NCBI RefSeq assembly: GCF_029893965.1
Contig: NZ_JARXXP010000002.1
Coordinates: forward strand, 496,001 to 560,000
DNA: 64,000 nt
DNA from: Paenibacillus sp. PastM-3
Lineage (GTDB): Bacteria > Bacillota > Bacilli > Paenibacillales > Paenibacillaceae
Direction of reading: 5' to 3'
The notes beneath the pieces are model-generated. The model ran no database searches. It was given only the letters and a program-made list of their open reading frames with translations, and was not told the origin of the DNA. Below, piece by piece: positions 42,785-51,122 of this stretch; position 1 is the first letter of the stretch; each line of letters begins with the position of its first letter. A program made the translations under genes and the position numbers.

Positions 42785-43915
42785 TTAATCATTGGCCATT
42801 CTCAATTCTTGTTCCTTTATATTGGCCTTCGGTCCTAAAATTTCCGGATTAAACTCCCGCAGAGGCTGCTCGGTCAAGATACGCTGAGGCCAGTCATGGT
42901 TGGCAAGCGCTCCTTTGCCCAGGGTGATCAGATCAGCATCACCGCTCATCAATAGCTGCTCTGCTTTATTAGGATCTTCGAGATTACCATTCGCCATCAC
43001 TGGAACAGTACCGAATTTCTTGGCCAACGCAGCAAGCGTAAGTTCAGTTCCCTCAAATGCCGCCCGAGCCGCATCATATTCGGTGACATGGATATAATCC
43101 AGACCCGTACTGCTCAACCTTGAAAAAATGATTTCGGCATCCTTTTCGCCCCCGGCCCATTTATGATGATAATCACTGACCTTTCCTTGGGAAATACGGA
43201 TTCCTACGACAAAATCACTCCCAACCGCTTCACGCACAGCGTTAGCGACCTCAAGTAGAATACGGACCCGGTTCTCGGTAGAGCCTCCATATTCATCCGT
43301 TCTTTGATTCATATAATCCGTCAAGAATTCATCGAGCAAATAGCCGTTGGCACCATGAATTTCCACGCCATCGAACCCTGCTTCTTTTGCCCGTTTGGCC
43401 GCCTCCGCAAAACCATGAACGACCTCTTGGATGTCTGCTTTTGTCATTTTTTTTGGTGTTTTGTAAGGGCCCTCTCCGACATAGAATGGAAGTTGTTCAC
43501 CTTTTGCCCGTATATCTGAGGGCGCGATGACCTCGCTCTTGTAACGGTTTCCTTGTGACTGGGCACCTGCGTGCATCAATTGGACGATGATCTTTGATCC
43601 GGCTTGATGAACCGCCCCGGTTATTGTTCTCCATGCATCGATATGCTTCTCATTTGCAATTCCTGATTGGTTGAAATACCCTTGGCTATACATTGCATCG
43701 GGATAGACACCTTCCGTGATCAGGAACCCAAAACCTCCTTGTGCAAAGCTTTCATAATAGTCCAGCATGGTTTTTGTTGCTTGGCCGTCTTCAGATGCGC
43801 TGATTCTGGTCATTGGCGCGACACCAACCCGATTCTTTAGCTGCAGTTTACCAATCTTTAGTTCAGACATAAGACGGGGAAATTTATTCATGTGAGCAGG
43901 TGTTGTCAAGGTCAT
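42785..43915 (-). CDS. Old-yellow-enzyme-family NADH:flavin oxidoreductase
   Basis: A 376-aa FMN-dependent ene-reductase type TIM barrel. Features are LKIGKLQLKNRVGVAPMTRI, the substrate-binding FDGVEIHGANGYLLDEFLTD, the NQRTDEYGGSTENRVRILLE signature and the phosphate-binding VMANGNLEDPNKAEQLL. It reduces activated C=C bonds or related electrophiles. M1 has AAAGGAG only 2 nt away; ATG 43891 is an alternative. It stands alone between decayed regions. A TetR-type palindrome lies 120 bp beyond its 3' end, not in its promoter. Confidence 0.9.
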   Translation of the reverse strand: MTLTTPAHMNKFPRLMSELKIGKLQLKNRVGVAPMTRISASEDGQATKTMLDYYESFAQGGFGFLITEGVYPDAMYSQGYFNQSGIANEKHIDAWRTITGAVHQAGSKIIVQLMHAGAQSQGNRYKSEVIAPSDIRAKGEQLPFYVGEGPYKTPKKMTKADIQEVVHGFAEAAKRAKEAGFDGVEIHGANGYLLDEFLTDYMNQRTDEYGGSTENRVRILLEVANAVREAVGSDFVVGIRISQGKVSDYHHKWAGGEKDAEIIFSRLSSTGLDYIHVTEYDAARAAFEGTELTLAALAKKFGTVPVMANGNLEDPNKAEQLLMSGDADLITLGKGALANHDWPQRILTEQPLREFNPEILGPKANIKEQELRMAND

Positions 43916-44030
43916 ATCTCCTTTAACTTTGGTTCAATGTTGTTTTACAAATTATGACCCATATTAAGATAAATTATTTGTTTATCTACACCTTATGAGG
44001 GGCTGCTTTTTCATTCAATTAGTGCGATCA

Positions 44031-44129
44031 GAGACAGACCTGCTCCAGACATCCCGTCAAGACCTCCCGATAGCGCTGAACCTGCTCACCAGTTGCCCCG
44101 TCCCGTAACGATTCCATCAGTGCCATGCT
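44031..44129 (-). pseudogene. Short coding remnant
   Basis: An ATG-initiated 32-codon frame reading MALMESLRDGATGEQVQRYR up to a stop near 44031. It looks protein-like but is too short to assign. Probably a C-terminal remnant. Confidence 0.3.
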
Positions 44130-44307
44130 TGCGGATCAGTGGGAAGCTCACAGCCGTGCATTTGCTGAACAGATTCTTGCGTTTATGAAAAGGCATTTTA
44201 AGCTTTCGTTATCCTGTACTGTAGGAGAACCTCAACCAACCAATGAATTGCATCAATCCTTCAACTCGGCAACATCAAGCGGACAGCATATACAAGCACA
44301 AAGATAA
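44125..44307 (+). pseudogene. Remnant of a YesN-type response regulator
   Basis: A 60-codon frame whose middle (HSRAFAEQILAFMKRHFKLS, then SCTVGEPQPTNELHQSF) resembles the middle region of Paenibacillus YesN-type regulators. No receiver or HTH domain remains. It is followed directly by a terminator. Confidence 0.4.
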
Positions 44308-44342
44308 AGGAGGTCATCCTTAGCTGGATAGCCTCCTTTTAT
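44306..44342 (+). terminator. Terminator after the regulator remnant
   Basis: AAAGGAGGTCATCC / GGATAGCCTCCTTT, 14-bp stem with two mismatches, 6-nt loop and a T4 tail. Confidence 0.75.
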
Positions 44343-44393
44343 ATTCCGATCCGGTGTTTTTACTTTATCGTTTATTTAATAATAATCGGATCT

Positions 44394-44969
44394 TCAGAAT
44401 TTCAATGCATTGTTATACATCATTTGACCATACGCACCGACAAATATATATTTTCCGTGCGCTTTAACACCGTCTTTCATCACTTCATTGCCGTTGATTT
44501 CAAATGGATATTTTGGGGGGAACAGGAACCTCATTCCACTTAATAATAAAATAGTTATCGTTAATATATTCAATCGGATGCGAGCCATACTCAACCCCAA
44601 ACGTGAGGGTCTTGGTCCAATTCTCCCCGTCACTGAAGTGAATACATGCTCCCGTCCTACAGCCACAAAATTGTTTTTTCCCCAGGTGAGATAATGAATC
44701 GCTTCACCCGGCTCAAAAGCGATCTTCTTCCACTGTAGTCCATCGGTAGACGCAAATGCCTCGGAAGACGCATAATTCGCTTCTCTTTCATATTCCGTGT
44801 TTGAGCCAAACATAACATATTTCGTTCCATCCCAAGCGATGGTTGTGAGGTGATAGCTTCCAAACTTCGACAATGCTTTCCAATTCCGTCCGTCCGTTGA
44901 CCTCATCACGCTCCCATAAGGACCAACGGCAACATATTCCTTATCGCCTTTCGCTAGAGTATATTTAAA
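44394..44969 (-). pseudogene. Broken beta-propeller (BNR/sialidase-like repeat) gene
   Basis: The frame lacks a start (TAA at 44970-44972) and carries repeats of the type SxDGxxW: RSTDGRNWKALSKFG and ASTDGLQWKKIAFEPG. About 44520-44640 the frame is wrong; the neighbouring frame reads FSDGENWTKTLTFGVEYGSH and IKWNEVPVPPK, restoring the repeat. Two compensating frameshifts are therefore present, the second at a C6A4 run. Likely remnant of a secreted or surface repeat protein. Confidence 0.65.
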
Positions 44970-45000
44970 TTATAGAAACGAACTATGCTACTCTGTTTGC

Positions 45001-45162
45001 TTATCCAATTGGAGAATGAACTCCTTCGCTTGTTATCATATGCTCTTGCCGGATGCGCAGCAAAGTGACATATTCCAGAATCGTTTGCCCGGTTGATTTA
45101 GAATATAAGTTGCTTACATAGGAAGCGTTGAGAAAGGGAATATCGCAGGAATAATAAGGGTT
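45001..45162 (-). pseudogene. C-terminal AraC HTH remnant
   Basis: The C-terminal 53 residues of a minus-strand frame (ASYVSNLYSKSTGQTILEYV, then LLRIRQEHMI) match the first helix-turn-helix pattern of AraC regulators. It begins just after the LysR stop. The rest of the gene is missing. Confidence 0.55.
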
Positions 45163-45196
45163 TGATCCGGGCTCCAAAAAGATAACCAGGAATGAT

Positions 45197-46135
45197 TTAT
45201 TCGATCGAGCTTTGCAAACGGTGCTCCGACAAACGCTCCAAAATGCTCTGAATGACATCCCCGAAAGGCTCTGAATCCTTATAAGTCGCTTGAATCGGCA
45301 TTGGCGCCACTATGTTTCTCAAGGACATGAGTCCGATTTCGCCTTGTCGCTGACGGAAAACCGGCGAATACGTCGATGTCGGCAGCATGGTATAGGCAAG
45401 CCCCTCGGCGATTAGCGTCGCGGCTACGTTAAAATCATCCACTACCTGGAAGCTTTTTAAATTCAAGGCGCAGAATAGCGAAGTCGTGATATGGCGGTGA
45501 GATAACAAAATGGGGTTGTCGAACAGAAGAAAAGGCAACCCGATGCTGCTTAAATTGCTTAGATTGGCCTCTATTCTCGATCCGTACTCCACTGGGAACA
45601 GCAAGTTCAACGGATCATCCTCCAGCACTCTCGTTTGAACGCCGGGACGGATATGCTGATGATAATGGATGCCAAAATGGATGCTCCGGTACTCAATCAA
45701 ATCAAGAACGGTCGTCGTAGATCTAGTGACGAAGCGTACTTTGACATCCGGGAAACGTTCGTTCAGTACCTGGATAATCGGGGCGGTATATTCGGATGCC
45801 AGCCAAGCGTCCATCCCGATTAACAGCCGATCCCCTTGTCCGGTGACCTCTTCGAATTGGGGCTTTACCTCGTCTCCCCAAGGGTTATTCAGGACGGAAG
45901 CGGCATCTTGCAAATCCTGTAGGAGTCTTATGGCATACGGCAAGAAATAATAGCCTTCAGGCGTCAACTTCACCCCTCTCCAATTACGTTCCAATAACGG
46001 GAAACCTAATACTTCCTCCATGCGGCGGATACGCGTACTGAGCGCAGGTTGGCTGGTATGCAAAGCTTGGGATGCCCTCGATATGCTCTTTTCCCGCGCT
46101 ACGGCAACGAAAGATTTTAACCCCTCCATATCCAT
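45197..46135 (-). CDS. LysR-family regulator of the urt-amidase locus
   Basis: A 312-aa LysR-type regulator. The N-terminal winged HTH is MEGLKSFVAVAREKSISRAS and QALHTSQPALSTRIRRMEEV; an effector-binding domain follows (about 90-300). ATG 46135 follows GGGGG at about 7 nt; ATG 46129 is an alternative. It diverges from urtA across 273 bp that contain an inverted repeat and a nitrogen box. It likely controls the importer/amidase operon in response to a related small molecule. Confidence 0.92.
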   Translation of the reverse strand: MDMEGLKSFVAVAREKSISRASQALHTSQPALSTRIRRMEEVLGFPLLERNWRGVKLTPEGYYFLPYAIRLLQDLQDAASVLNNPWGDEVKPQFEEVTGQGDRLLIGMDAWLASEYTAPIIQVLNERFPDVKVRFVTRSTTTVLDLIEYRSIHFGIHYHQHIRPGVQTRVLEDDPLNLLFPVEYGSRIEANLSNLSSIGLPFLLFDNPILLSHRHITTSLFCALNLKSFQVVDDFNVAATLIAEGLAYTMLPTSTYSPVFRQRQGEIGLMSLRNIVAPMPIQATYKDSEPFGDVIQSILERLSEHRLQSSIE

Positions 46136-46190
46136 ACGACTACCCCCACATCCTATACATGAAAATCTAACTTCTCATTTGTAACGTAAC

Positions 46191-46247
46191 TATATCTTAC
46201 ATGATTACACCACGATAATAAAAAGATATAAAAAATTAGTATATCTT
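46191..46247. promoter_or_regulatory. Candidate LysR operator cluster
   Basis: TATATCTT occurs at 46191 and 46240 and its inverse AAGATATA at 46223. The last two form a perfect 8-bp inverted repeat with a 9-nt spacer (46223-46247) that fits the LysR T-N11-A pattern. Confidence 0.6.
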
Positions 46248-46301
46248 ACACCGAAAAAACCTGTGCTATAGTAAGTCGCAAGCTAGCGACACAATCATTC
46301 A

Positions 46302-46318
46302 TGTTAGAATTTCTGACA
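46302..46318. promoter_or_regulatory. Perfect GlnR/TnrA-type nitrogen box
   Basis: TGTTAGAATTTCTGACA fits TGTNAN7TNACA exactly. It lies 90 bp before the urtA start and downstream of a possible -10 (TATAGT, 46267-46272), so it could repress or activate. Confidence 0.65.
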
Positions 46319-46408
46319 AATCTTGATTTCTAAATGGGGGTGACGGTTACCCGAAAGACAAACAGCCATCTCGCAAATACAAGAAAAAAACTTTTGGAGG
46401 ACTGTGGA

Positions 46409-47638
46409 GTGAAAACTGTACTTGGGAAAATCGCCATCATTTGTTTGTCCGCTACCCTTATCCTTGCCGGATGCGGGCAGTCGTCCGATTCGGGCAGCGG
46501 TGCCGGAGAATCATCCGCTTCCATCAAAATCGGTGTCCTGTTCTCCGACAGCGGAGTCACAGCCATGGGGGAAAAAGGCCTTAAAAATGCCACGATGATG
46601 GCCATCGAGGAAATTAACGCCGCTGGCGGCGTGAAGGGACAGCAAATCGTCCCCGTTTACGAAGATTACGCCTCCGATCCTTCCATGGCCGCCACGAAAG
46701 CCAAAAAGCTTCTCATGCAAGACAATGTGACAGCCATCATCGGCGGTTATACGTCCGCAAGTCGTCAAGCCATTTTACCGGTTGTAGAACAGAACGACGG
46801 GGTGCTCGTTTATCCCATGCAATTCGAGGGCGAGGAATATTCCGAAAACGTTATGTATATGGGCCCCGTTCCCAACCAAGGCCTGGAGTTGTTCATCCCT
46901 TGGCTGCTCGAAAACAAAGGAAAGAAGTTTTACTTGATCGGCTCCGACTATGTCTTCCCCGTCCAGACCAACAAACAGGTTAAAAAACTGCTTGAACTCC
47001 ATGGCGGCGAAGTCGTCGGTGAAGAATATCTCCCCATGGGGCACTCGGAATTCGCATCCGTCATTAACCAAATCAAAGAGGCGAAACCCGACGTTATATT
47101 TTCGACGCTTGTCGTCGAGAGCGCGTCCGCCTTCTACAAACAGTATGCGAATTACGGCTTAAGCCCGGAAACGATGCCGATCGCCAGCATCGTCACGAAC
47201 GAAATGGATCTGGCCGCTATGGGCGGCAGCGTCGGCGAAGGTCACATTTCAGCACTGCCCTATTTCCAGTCCGTTAACACGCCGGAGAATCAAGCGTTTG
47301 TCGAAAAATACACCGCCAAATTCGGACCGGGCTCGACGGATGCCTACATGGAATCGGCGTACTACTCCATGCATATTCTCGCCAAGGCGCTTGAAGCCGC
47401 AGAGGACATGAACGACTCGAAGCAGCTCATCGACGCCTTCAAAGGGATCGAATTCATGGCCCCGCAGGGGAAGGTTACCGTAGACATGGAGAATAACCAT
47501 ACGATGCTCAATTTCCGAATCGGCATCGCCAATAAAGACGGACAATTCGATATCGTCAAAGAATCCCCAGAACCGATCGCGCCGCAACCGTGGTCCAAGC
47601 TTCTCTTTCCGGACCATGAAGAACCGTGGAAAAAGTAA
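46409..47638 (+). CDS. urtA: Urea/short-chain amide binding lipoprotein
   Basis: A 409-aa branched-chain-amino-acid-class binding protein of the UrtA/FmdD group. The lipobox is ATLILAGCGQ. Typical segments are SIKIGVLFSDSGVTAMGEKG, GYTSASRQAILPVVEQNDGV and FEGEEYSENVMYMG. GTG 46409 is chosen for GGAGG 8 nt upstream; the frame opens at 46334 without an RBS and would hide the signal peptide. First gene of a seven-gene operon that ends with an amidase, so the ligand may be an amide rather than urea. Confidence 0.9.
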   Translation: MKTVLGKIAIICLSATLILAGCGQSSDSGSGAGESSASIKIGVLFSDSGVTAMGEKGLKNATMMAIEEINAAGGVKGQQIVPVYEDYASDPSMAATKAKKLLMQDNVTAIIGGYTSASRQAILPVVEQNDGVLVYPMQFEGEEYSENVMYMGPVPNQGLELFIPWLLENKGKKFYLIGSDYVFPVQTNKQVKKLLELHGGEVVGEEYLPMGHSEFASVINQIKEAKPDVIFSTLVVESASAFYKQYANYGLSPETMPIASIVTNEMDLAAMGGSVGEGHISALPYFQSVNTPENQAFVEKYTAKFGPGSTDAYMESAYYSMHILAKALEAAEDMNDSKQLIDAFKGIEFMAPQGKVTVDMENNHTMLNFRIGIANKDGQFDIVKESPEPIAPQPWSKLLFPDHEEPWKK

Positions 47639-47704
47639 TACGTCATTCGTAAGGACGAGAGATGGCTGCCTCCATCCTTCGTCCGATAAAAAAGGGGAAC
47701 GGAC

Positions 47705-48562
47705 ATGAATTATTCACAGTTAATCGCGGATGGGATAAGCGTCTCTGGCATCTTCCTGCTGATCGCACTGGGCTTAGGTATTACGTTCGGCATCATGAAA
47801 GTCATCAACATGGCTCACGGCGAACTGATCATGCTCGGCGCCTATACCGCTTACGTTACGAGTACGCTCGCCAACCTCCCGTTTGTTGTTTCACTTGTCG
47901 CGGCTTTCGTCGTTACGGGACTGGTCGGAGCCGTCATGGAGATGTTCGTGATCCGCAGGCTGTACGGCCGCCCTCTCGAAACGTTGCTGGCTACCTTCGG
48001 GATATCGATCATTCTGCAGCAGGCCGTTCGCATGATCTTCGGCCCGACCGGAAAGTCCGTCGCCAGCCCGTTCTCGGGAAGCTTAAGCGTCGGTGAAGTA
48101 TACATTCCTTATTTGCGCCTGTTCATCATCCTGTTTTCGGCGACGCTCGTGCTGATTACCGTTCTGGTTTTCTTCAAAACCAAATTCGGCATGCTTGTGC
48201 GCACCGTCTCTCAAAACCGCAATATGAGCGACTGTCTAGGCATCAACACCGCCCGAATCGATACACTGACCTTCGCTTTCGGGGCAGGATTGACAGGCGT
48301 TGCCGGCGCGGTTCTTGCGCCTCTTAGAAACGTAGCCCCGACGATGGGCGTCGATTATATGATCGATTCCTTCATGACGGTCGTGTTGGGCGGCGTCGGG
48401 TCGTTGGCGGGAGTTGCCGTCGGTTCCTTCGTATTGGGCGAAGCCAATCAGCTGCTTACGATCTTCGGAAGCGAAACGGGCGCCAAAATCGTCGTCTTTC
48501 TGTTGATCATCATCGTGATTCGGTTCAGGCCGGAGGGCTTGTTCAAAATCGAGAGGAGGTAA
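47705..48562 (+). CDS. urtB: Urea/amide ABC transporter permease UrtB
   Basis: A 285-aa LivH-type permease. It starts NYSQLIADGISVSGIFLLIA and has the family motif ITFGIMKVINMAHGELIMLG. The C-terminal half includes VDYMIDSFMTVVLGGVGSLA. About eight hydrophobic segments. It is 5 bp before urtC. Confidence 0.92.
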   Translation: MNYSQLIADGISVSGIFLLIALGLGITFGIMKVINMAHGELIMLGAYTAYVTSTLANLPFVVSLVAAFVVTGLVGAVMEMFVIRRLYGRPLETLLATFGISIILQQAVRMIFGPTGKSVASPFSGSLSVGEVYIPYLRLFIILFSATLVLITVLVFFKTKFGMLVRTVSQNRNMSDCLGINTARIDTLTFAFGAGLTGVAGAVLAPLRNVAPTMGVDYMIDSFMTVVLGGVGSLAGVAVGSFVLGEANQLLTIFGSETGAKIVVFLLIIIVIRFRPEGLFKIERR

Positions 48563-48567
48563 CCGTT

Positions 48568-49665
48568 GTGAAGAAACTGGCGGGAAACAATGCGGTCGGC
48601 ATTCTTTTGCTTCTGTTCCTGTCCGCGTTCCCCCTGCTTGCCTCCGATTTCCGTCTGGAGATGATGGGGAAATTCATTGTCCTGATTATTTTCGCCATCG
48701 CCATGGATTTGGTTTGGGGTTACGCGGGCTTGCTTAGCCTCGGTCATGCCGTGTTTTTCGGGATCGGCGGGTATGTGCTGGCTCTCTCTTACAGCATCCA
48801 AAACGGCGTCCCCGGCTTTATGACCCGATTTGACATCAATGAAATTCCGGCGTTTCTGCAGCCGCTCGAAAGCATTCCGGTCGCCTTGCTGCTCGGTTTG
48901 CTGCTTCCTTCCCTGTTGGCCGGCATCATCGGTTCGTTCATATTCAAAAGTAAAGTAAGCGGCGTGTACTTTGCCTTAATCACCCTAGCGCTCGGCAAAC
49001 TGTTCGAAATGCTGGTCATCAACCTGCAGATGTACACAGGCGGATTCAATGGACTCATGGGGCTGCCTCGTTTCCCTGTTTTCGGAGAGCCGATGAGCCT
49101 GGTTTCCTATTATTACATGGTGCTGATCGTTACGGTTGCAGTCTACCTTTTTGCGCAATGGCTGACGAACTCGCACTTCGGTAAAGTGTTGAAGGCTGTG
49201 AGAGAGAACGAAGCCCGCATTTCTTTCTTTAGTTATAACGTATCCAACTTCAAAATTCTCATTTTCGTCATCTCCGGGTTTTTATCCGGTTTGGCCGGCA
49301 TGCTGTATGTGCCAATTAACGGATTTTTCTCGCCGTCGGAAATCGGGTTGCAGATGTCGACGCTGGTCATTGTTTGGCTTGCGATCGGCGGACGAGGCAC
49401 GCTGATGGGAGCCGCCGCCGGCGCCCTCATCATCAACTGGCTGTCCAACCTGCTGTCCGAACGCTATCCGGAACTGTGGCAATTATTGCTCGGCGCTATT
49501 ATCGTTCTGGTAGTTCTCTTCTTCCCGGACGGAATCTACGGAACTTTGAAAAACCGTCTTGGCGCCAAATGGGGCTCCTTCCCGAACCGGAAGGCAAGGG
49601 CTGAAGCAAGCAACACGCGTGACGCAAAGGAGGCGAGTCTCATTGAAAATGTTAGAGACGTTTGA
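48568..49665 (+). CDS. urtC: Urea/amide ABC transporter permease UrtC
   Basis: A 365-aa LivM-type permease. DLVWGYAGLLSLGHAVFFGI is the family hallmark; also KVLKAVRENEARISFFSYNV. The start is GTG 48568 with GAGGAGG 6-7 nt upstream. Its 3' end overlaps the start of urtD by about 20 bp. Confidence 0.92.
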   Translation: MKKLAGNNAVGILLLLFLSAFPLLASDFRLEMMGKFIVLIIFAIAMDLVWGYAGLLSLGHAVFFGIGGYVLALSYSIQNGVPGFMTRFDINEIPAFLQPLESIPVALLLGLLLPSLLAGIIGSFIFKSKVSGVYFALITLALGKLFEMLVINLQMYTGGFNGLMGLPRFPVFGEPMSLVSYYYMVLIVTVAVYLFAQWLTNSHFGKVLKAVRENEARISFFSYNVSNFKILIFVISGFLSGLAGMLYVPINGFFSPSEIGLQMSTLVIVWLAIGGRGTLMGAAAGALIINWLSNLLSERYPELWQLLLGAIIVLVVLFFPDGIYGTLKNRLGAKWGSFPNRKARAEASNTRDAKEASLIENVRDV

Positions 49666-50386
49666 TCTTTCCGTTGAATTCAGCGGCTTCAAGGCGATAT
49701 CCGATTTAAACTTTTCTCTTGACCAGGGCGAGGTCAGGGTCATTTTGGGGCCGAACGGGGCCGGGAAAACGACCTTGATGGACCTCATCACCGGAAAAAC
49801 CAAACCGACTTCCGGGAAAGTCGTTTTCCGGGGGACTGACATTACGGGCATGGATCCCCATGGTATCGCCAGGCTCGGCGTTGGCCGTAAATTTCAAGGT
49901 CCCAACCTTTTCGACAACATGACGGTTTTCGAAAATTTGGAGGTTGCCCTCCAAGGTAACCACACCCTATTCAAAGCGCTAGCGTTCAAGAAGAAGAAAG
50001 CGTTGGTCGACCGAATTTACGAGGTACTCGCAAGAGTAAGCCTTGAGCGCAAGGCCAATCATGTCGCCGTCAATTTATCCCACGGAGAGAAGCAGTGGCT
50101 GGAGATGGGAATGATTTTGGCCCAGGACCCAGAACTCATCGTCCTTGACGAGCCGACAACCGGCATGACGGCGGACGAAACGTTCAAAACCGGCGAACTG
50201 ATCCAAACCTTGTTTAAAGGACGCTCCGTTCTCGTCATCGAACATGATATGGCCTTCGTTCGTCAAATCGCCCGTGTTGTGACCGTTTTGCATCAAGGCA
50301 AGTTTCTTGCCCAAGGCACCCTTCAGGAAATCGAGCAGAACCAAAGAGTCCAAGAAGTTTATCTAAAGGAGGGCTCTCATGCTTAG
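49643..50386 (+). CDS. urtD: Urea/amide ABC transporter ATPase UrtD
   Basis: A 247-aa LivG-type ATPase. Walker A LGPNGAGKTTLMDLITGKTK, signature NLSHGEKQWLEMGMIL, Walker B LIVLDEPTTGM. TTG 49643 is the likely start (AAGGAGG 9 nt upstream, inside urtC); ATG 49649 is the alternative. It overlaps urtE by 8 bp, so translation is coupled. Confidence 0.92.
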   Translation: MKMLETFDLSVEFSGFKAISDLNFSLDQGEVRVILGPNGAGKTTLMDLITGKTKPTSGKVVFRGTDITGMDPHGIARLGVGRKFQGPNLFDNMTVFENLEVALQGNHTLFKALAFKKKKALVDRIYEVLARVSLERKANHVAVNLSHGEKQWLEMGMILAQDPELIVLDEPTTGMTADETFKTGELIQTLFKGRSVLVIEHDMAFVRQIARVVTVLHQGKFLAQGTLQEIEQNQRVQEVYLKEGSHA

Positions 50387-51077
50387 CGTCGAAGACATTT
50401 CGGTTTCTTACGGGAAGACGGCCACGGTTACGGGCGTCAGCCTTGAGATCGGGAAGGCGGATAAAATTTGCCTGCTGGGAAGAAACGGCGTCGGCAAGAC
50501 GACGCTGCTCAGAAGCTTGATCGGGCTGTTATCGGCTTCGAAAGGCAGTATTACCTTCGAAGGAAAGGTCCTGACCGGAACCAAACCCTATCAACGCTCC
50601 TTAACCGGGCTGGCTTATGTGCCGCAGGGACGAGAAATCATCCCTATGCTGACGGTGCGGGAAAATCTAGAGCTGGGAGCGATCGCCCACCATCCGAAAG
50701 AAACGGAACGGCTCATCGAAGATATCCTGACGTATTTCCCTGCCCTTAAAGAGCATATGAACCGGAAAGGCGGGGTATTGTCCGGGGGGCAGCAGCAGCA
50801 GCTCGCCATCGGCCGGGCGCTGATGTCGAAACCGAAAATATTGTTTCTAGACGAGCCTTCCGAAGGCATTCAACCCAATGTTGTAGCCGAAATCGCAACG
50901 ATATTGAACCGGGTTAACAAAGAAAAGGAAATCGCGCTTTTCATCGTCGAGCAAAATCTGGAGTTCGCTTTCAACATCTGCGATCGCTATTTCGTCATGG
51001 AGAAAGGCTCAATCGTGGACTCGGGCAGCGTGGAGAATGCATCTACAAGCAAAATAAGAAAATATTTAACGATTTAA
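50379..51077 (+). CDS. urtE: Urea/amide ABC transporter ATPase UrtE
   Basis: A 232-aa LivF-type ATPase. Walker A LGRNGVGKTTLLRSLIGLLS, signature LSGGQQQQLAIGRALMS, Walker B LFLDEPSEGIQPNVV. RBS AAAGGAGG lies inside urtD. The two ATPases complete a five-part importer. Confidence 0.93.
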   Translation: MLSVEDISVSYGKTATVTGVSLEIGKADKICLLGRNGVGKTTLLRSLIGLLSASKGSITFEGKVLTGTKPYQRSLTGLAYVPQGREIIPMLTVRENLELGAIAHHPKETERLIEDILTYFPALKEHMNRKGGVLSGGQQQQLAIGRALMSKPKILFLDEPSEGIQPNVVAEIATILNRVNKEKEIALFIVEQNLEFAFNICDRYFVMEKGSIVDSGSVENASTSKIRKYLTI

Positions 51078-51122
51078 TTCTGCAAAGCGCGTAAACTACA
51101 CGACCGAAAGGGAGTCATTGCA

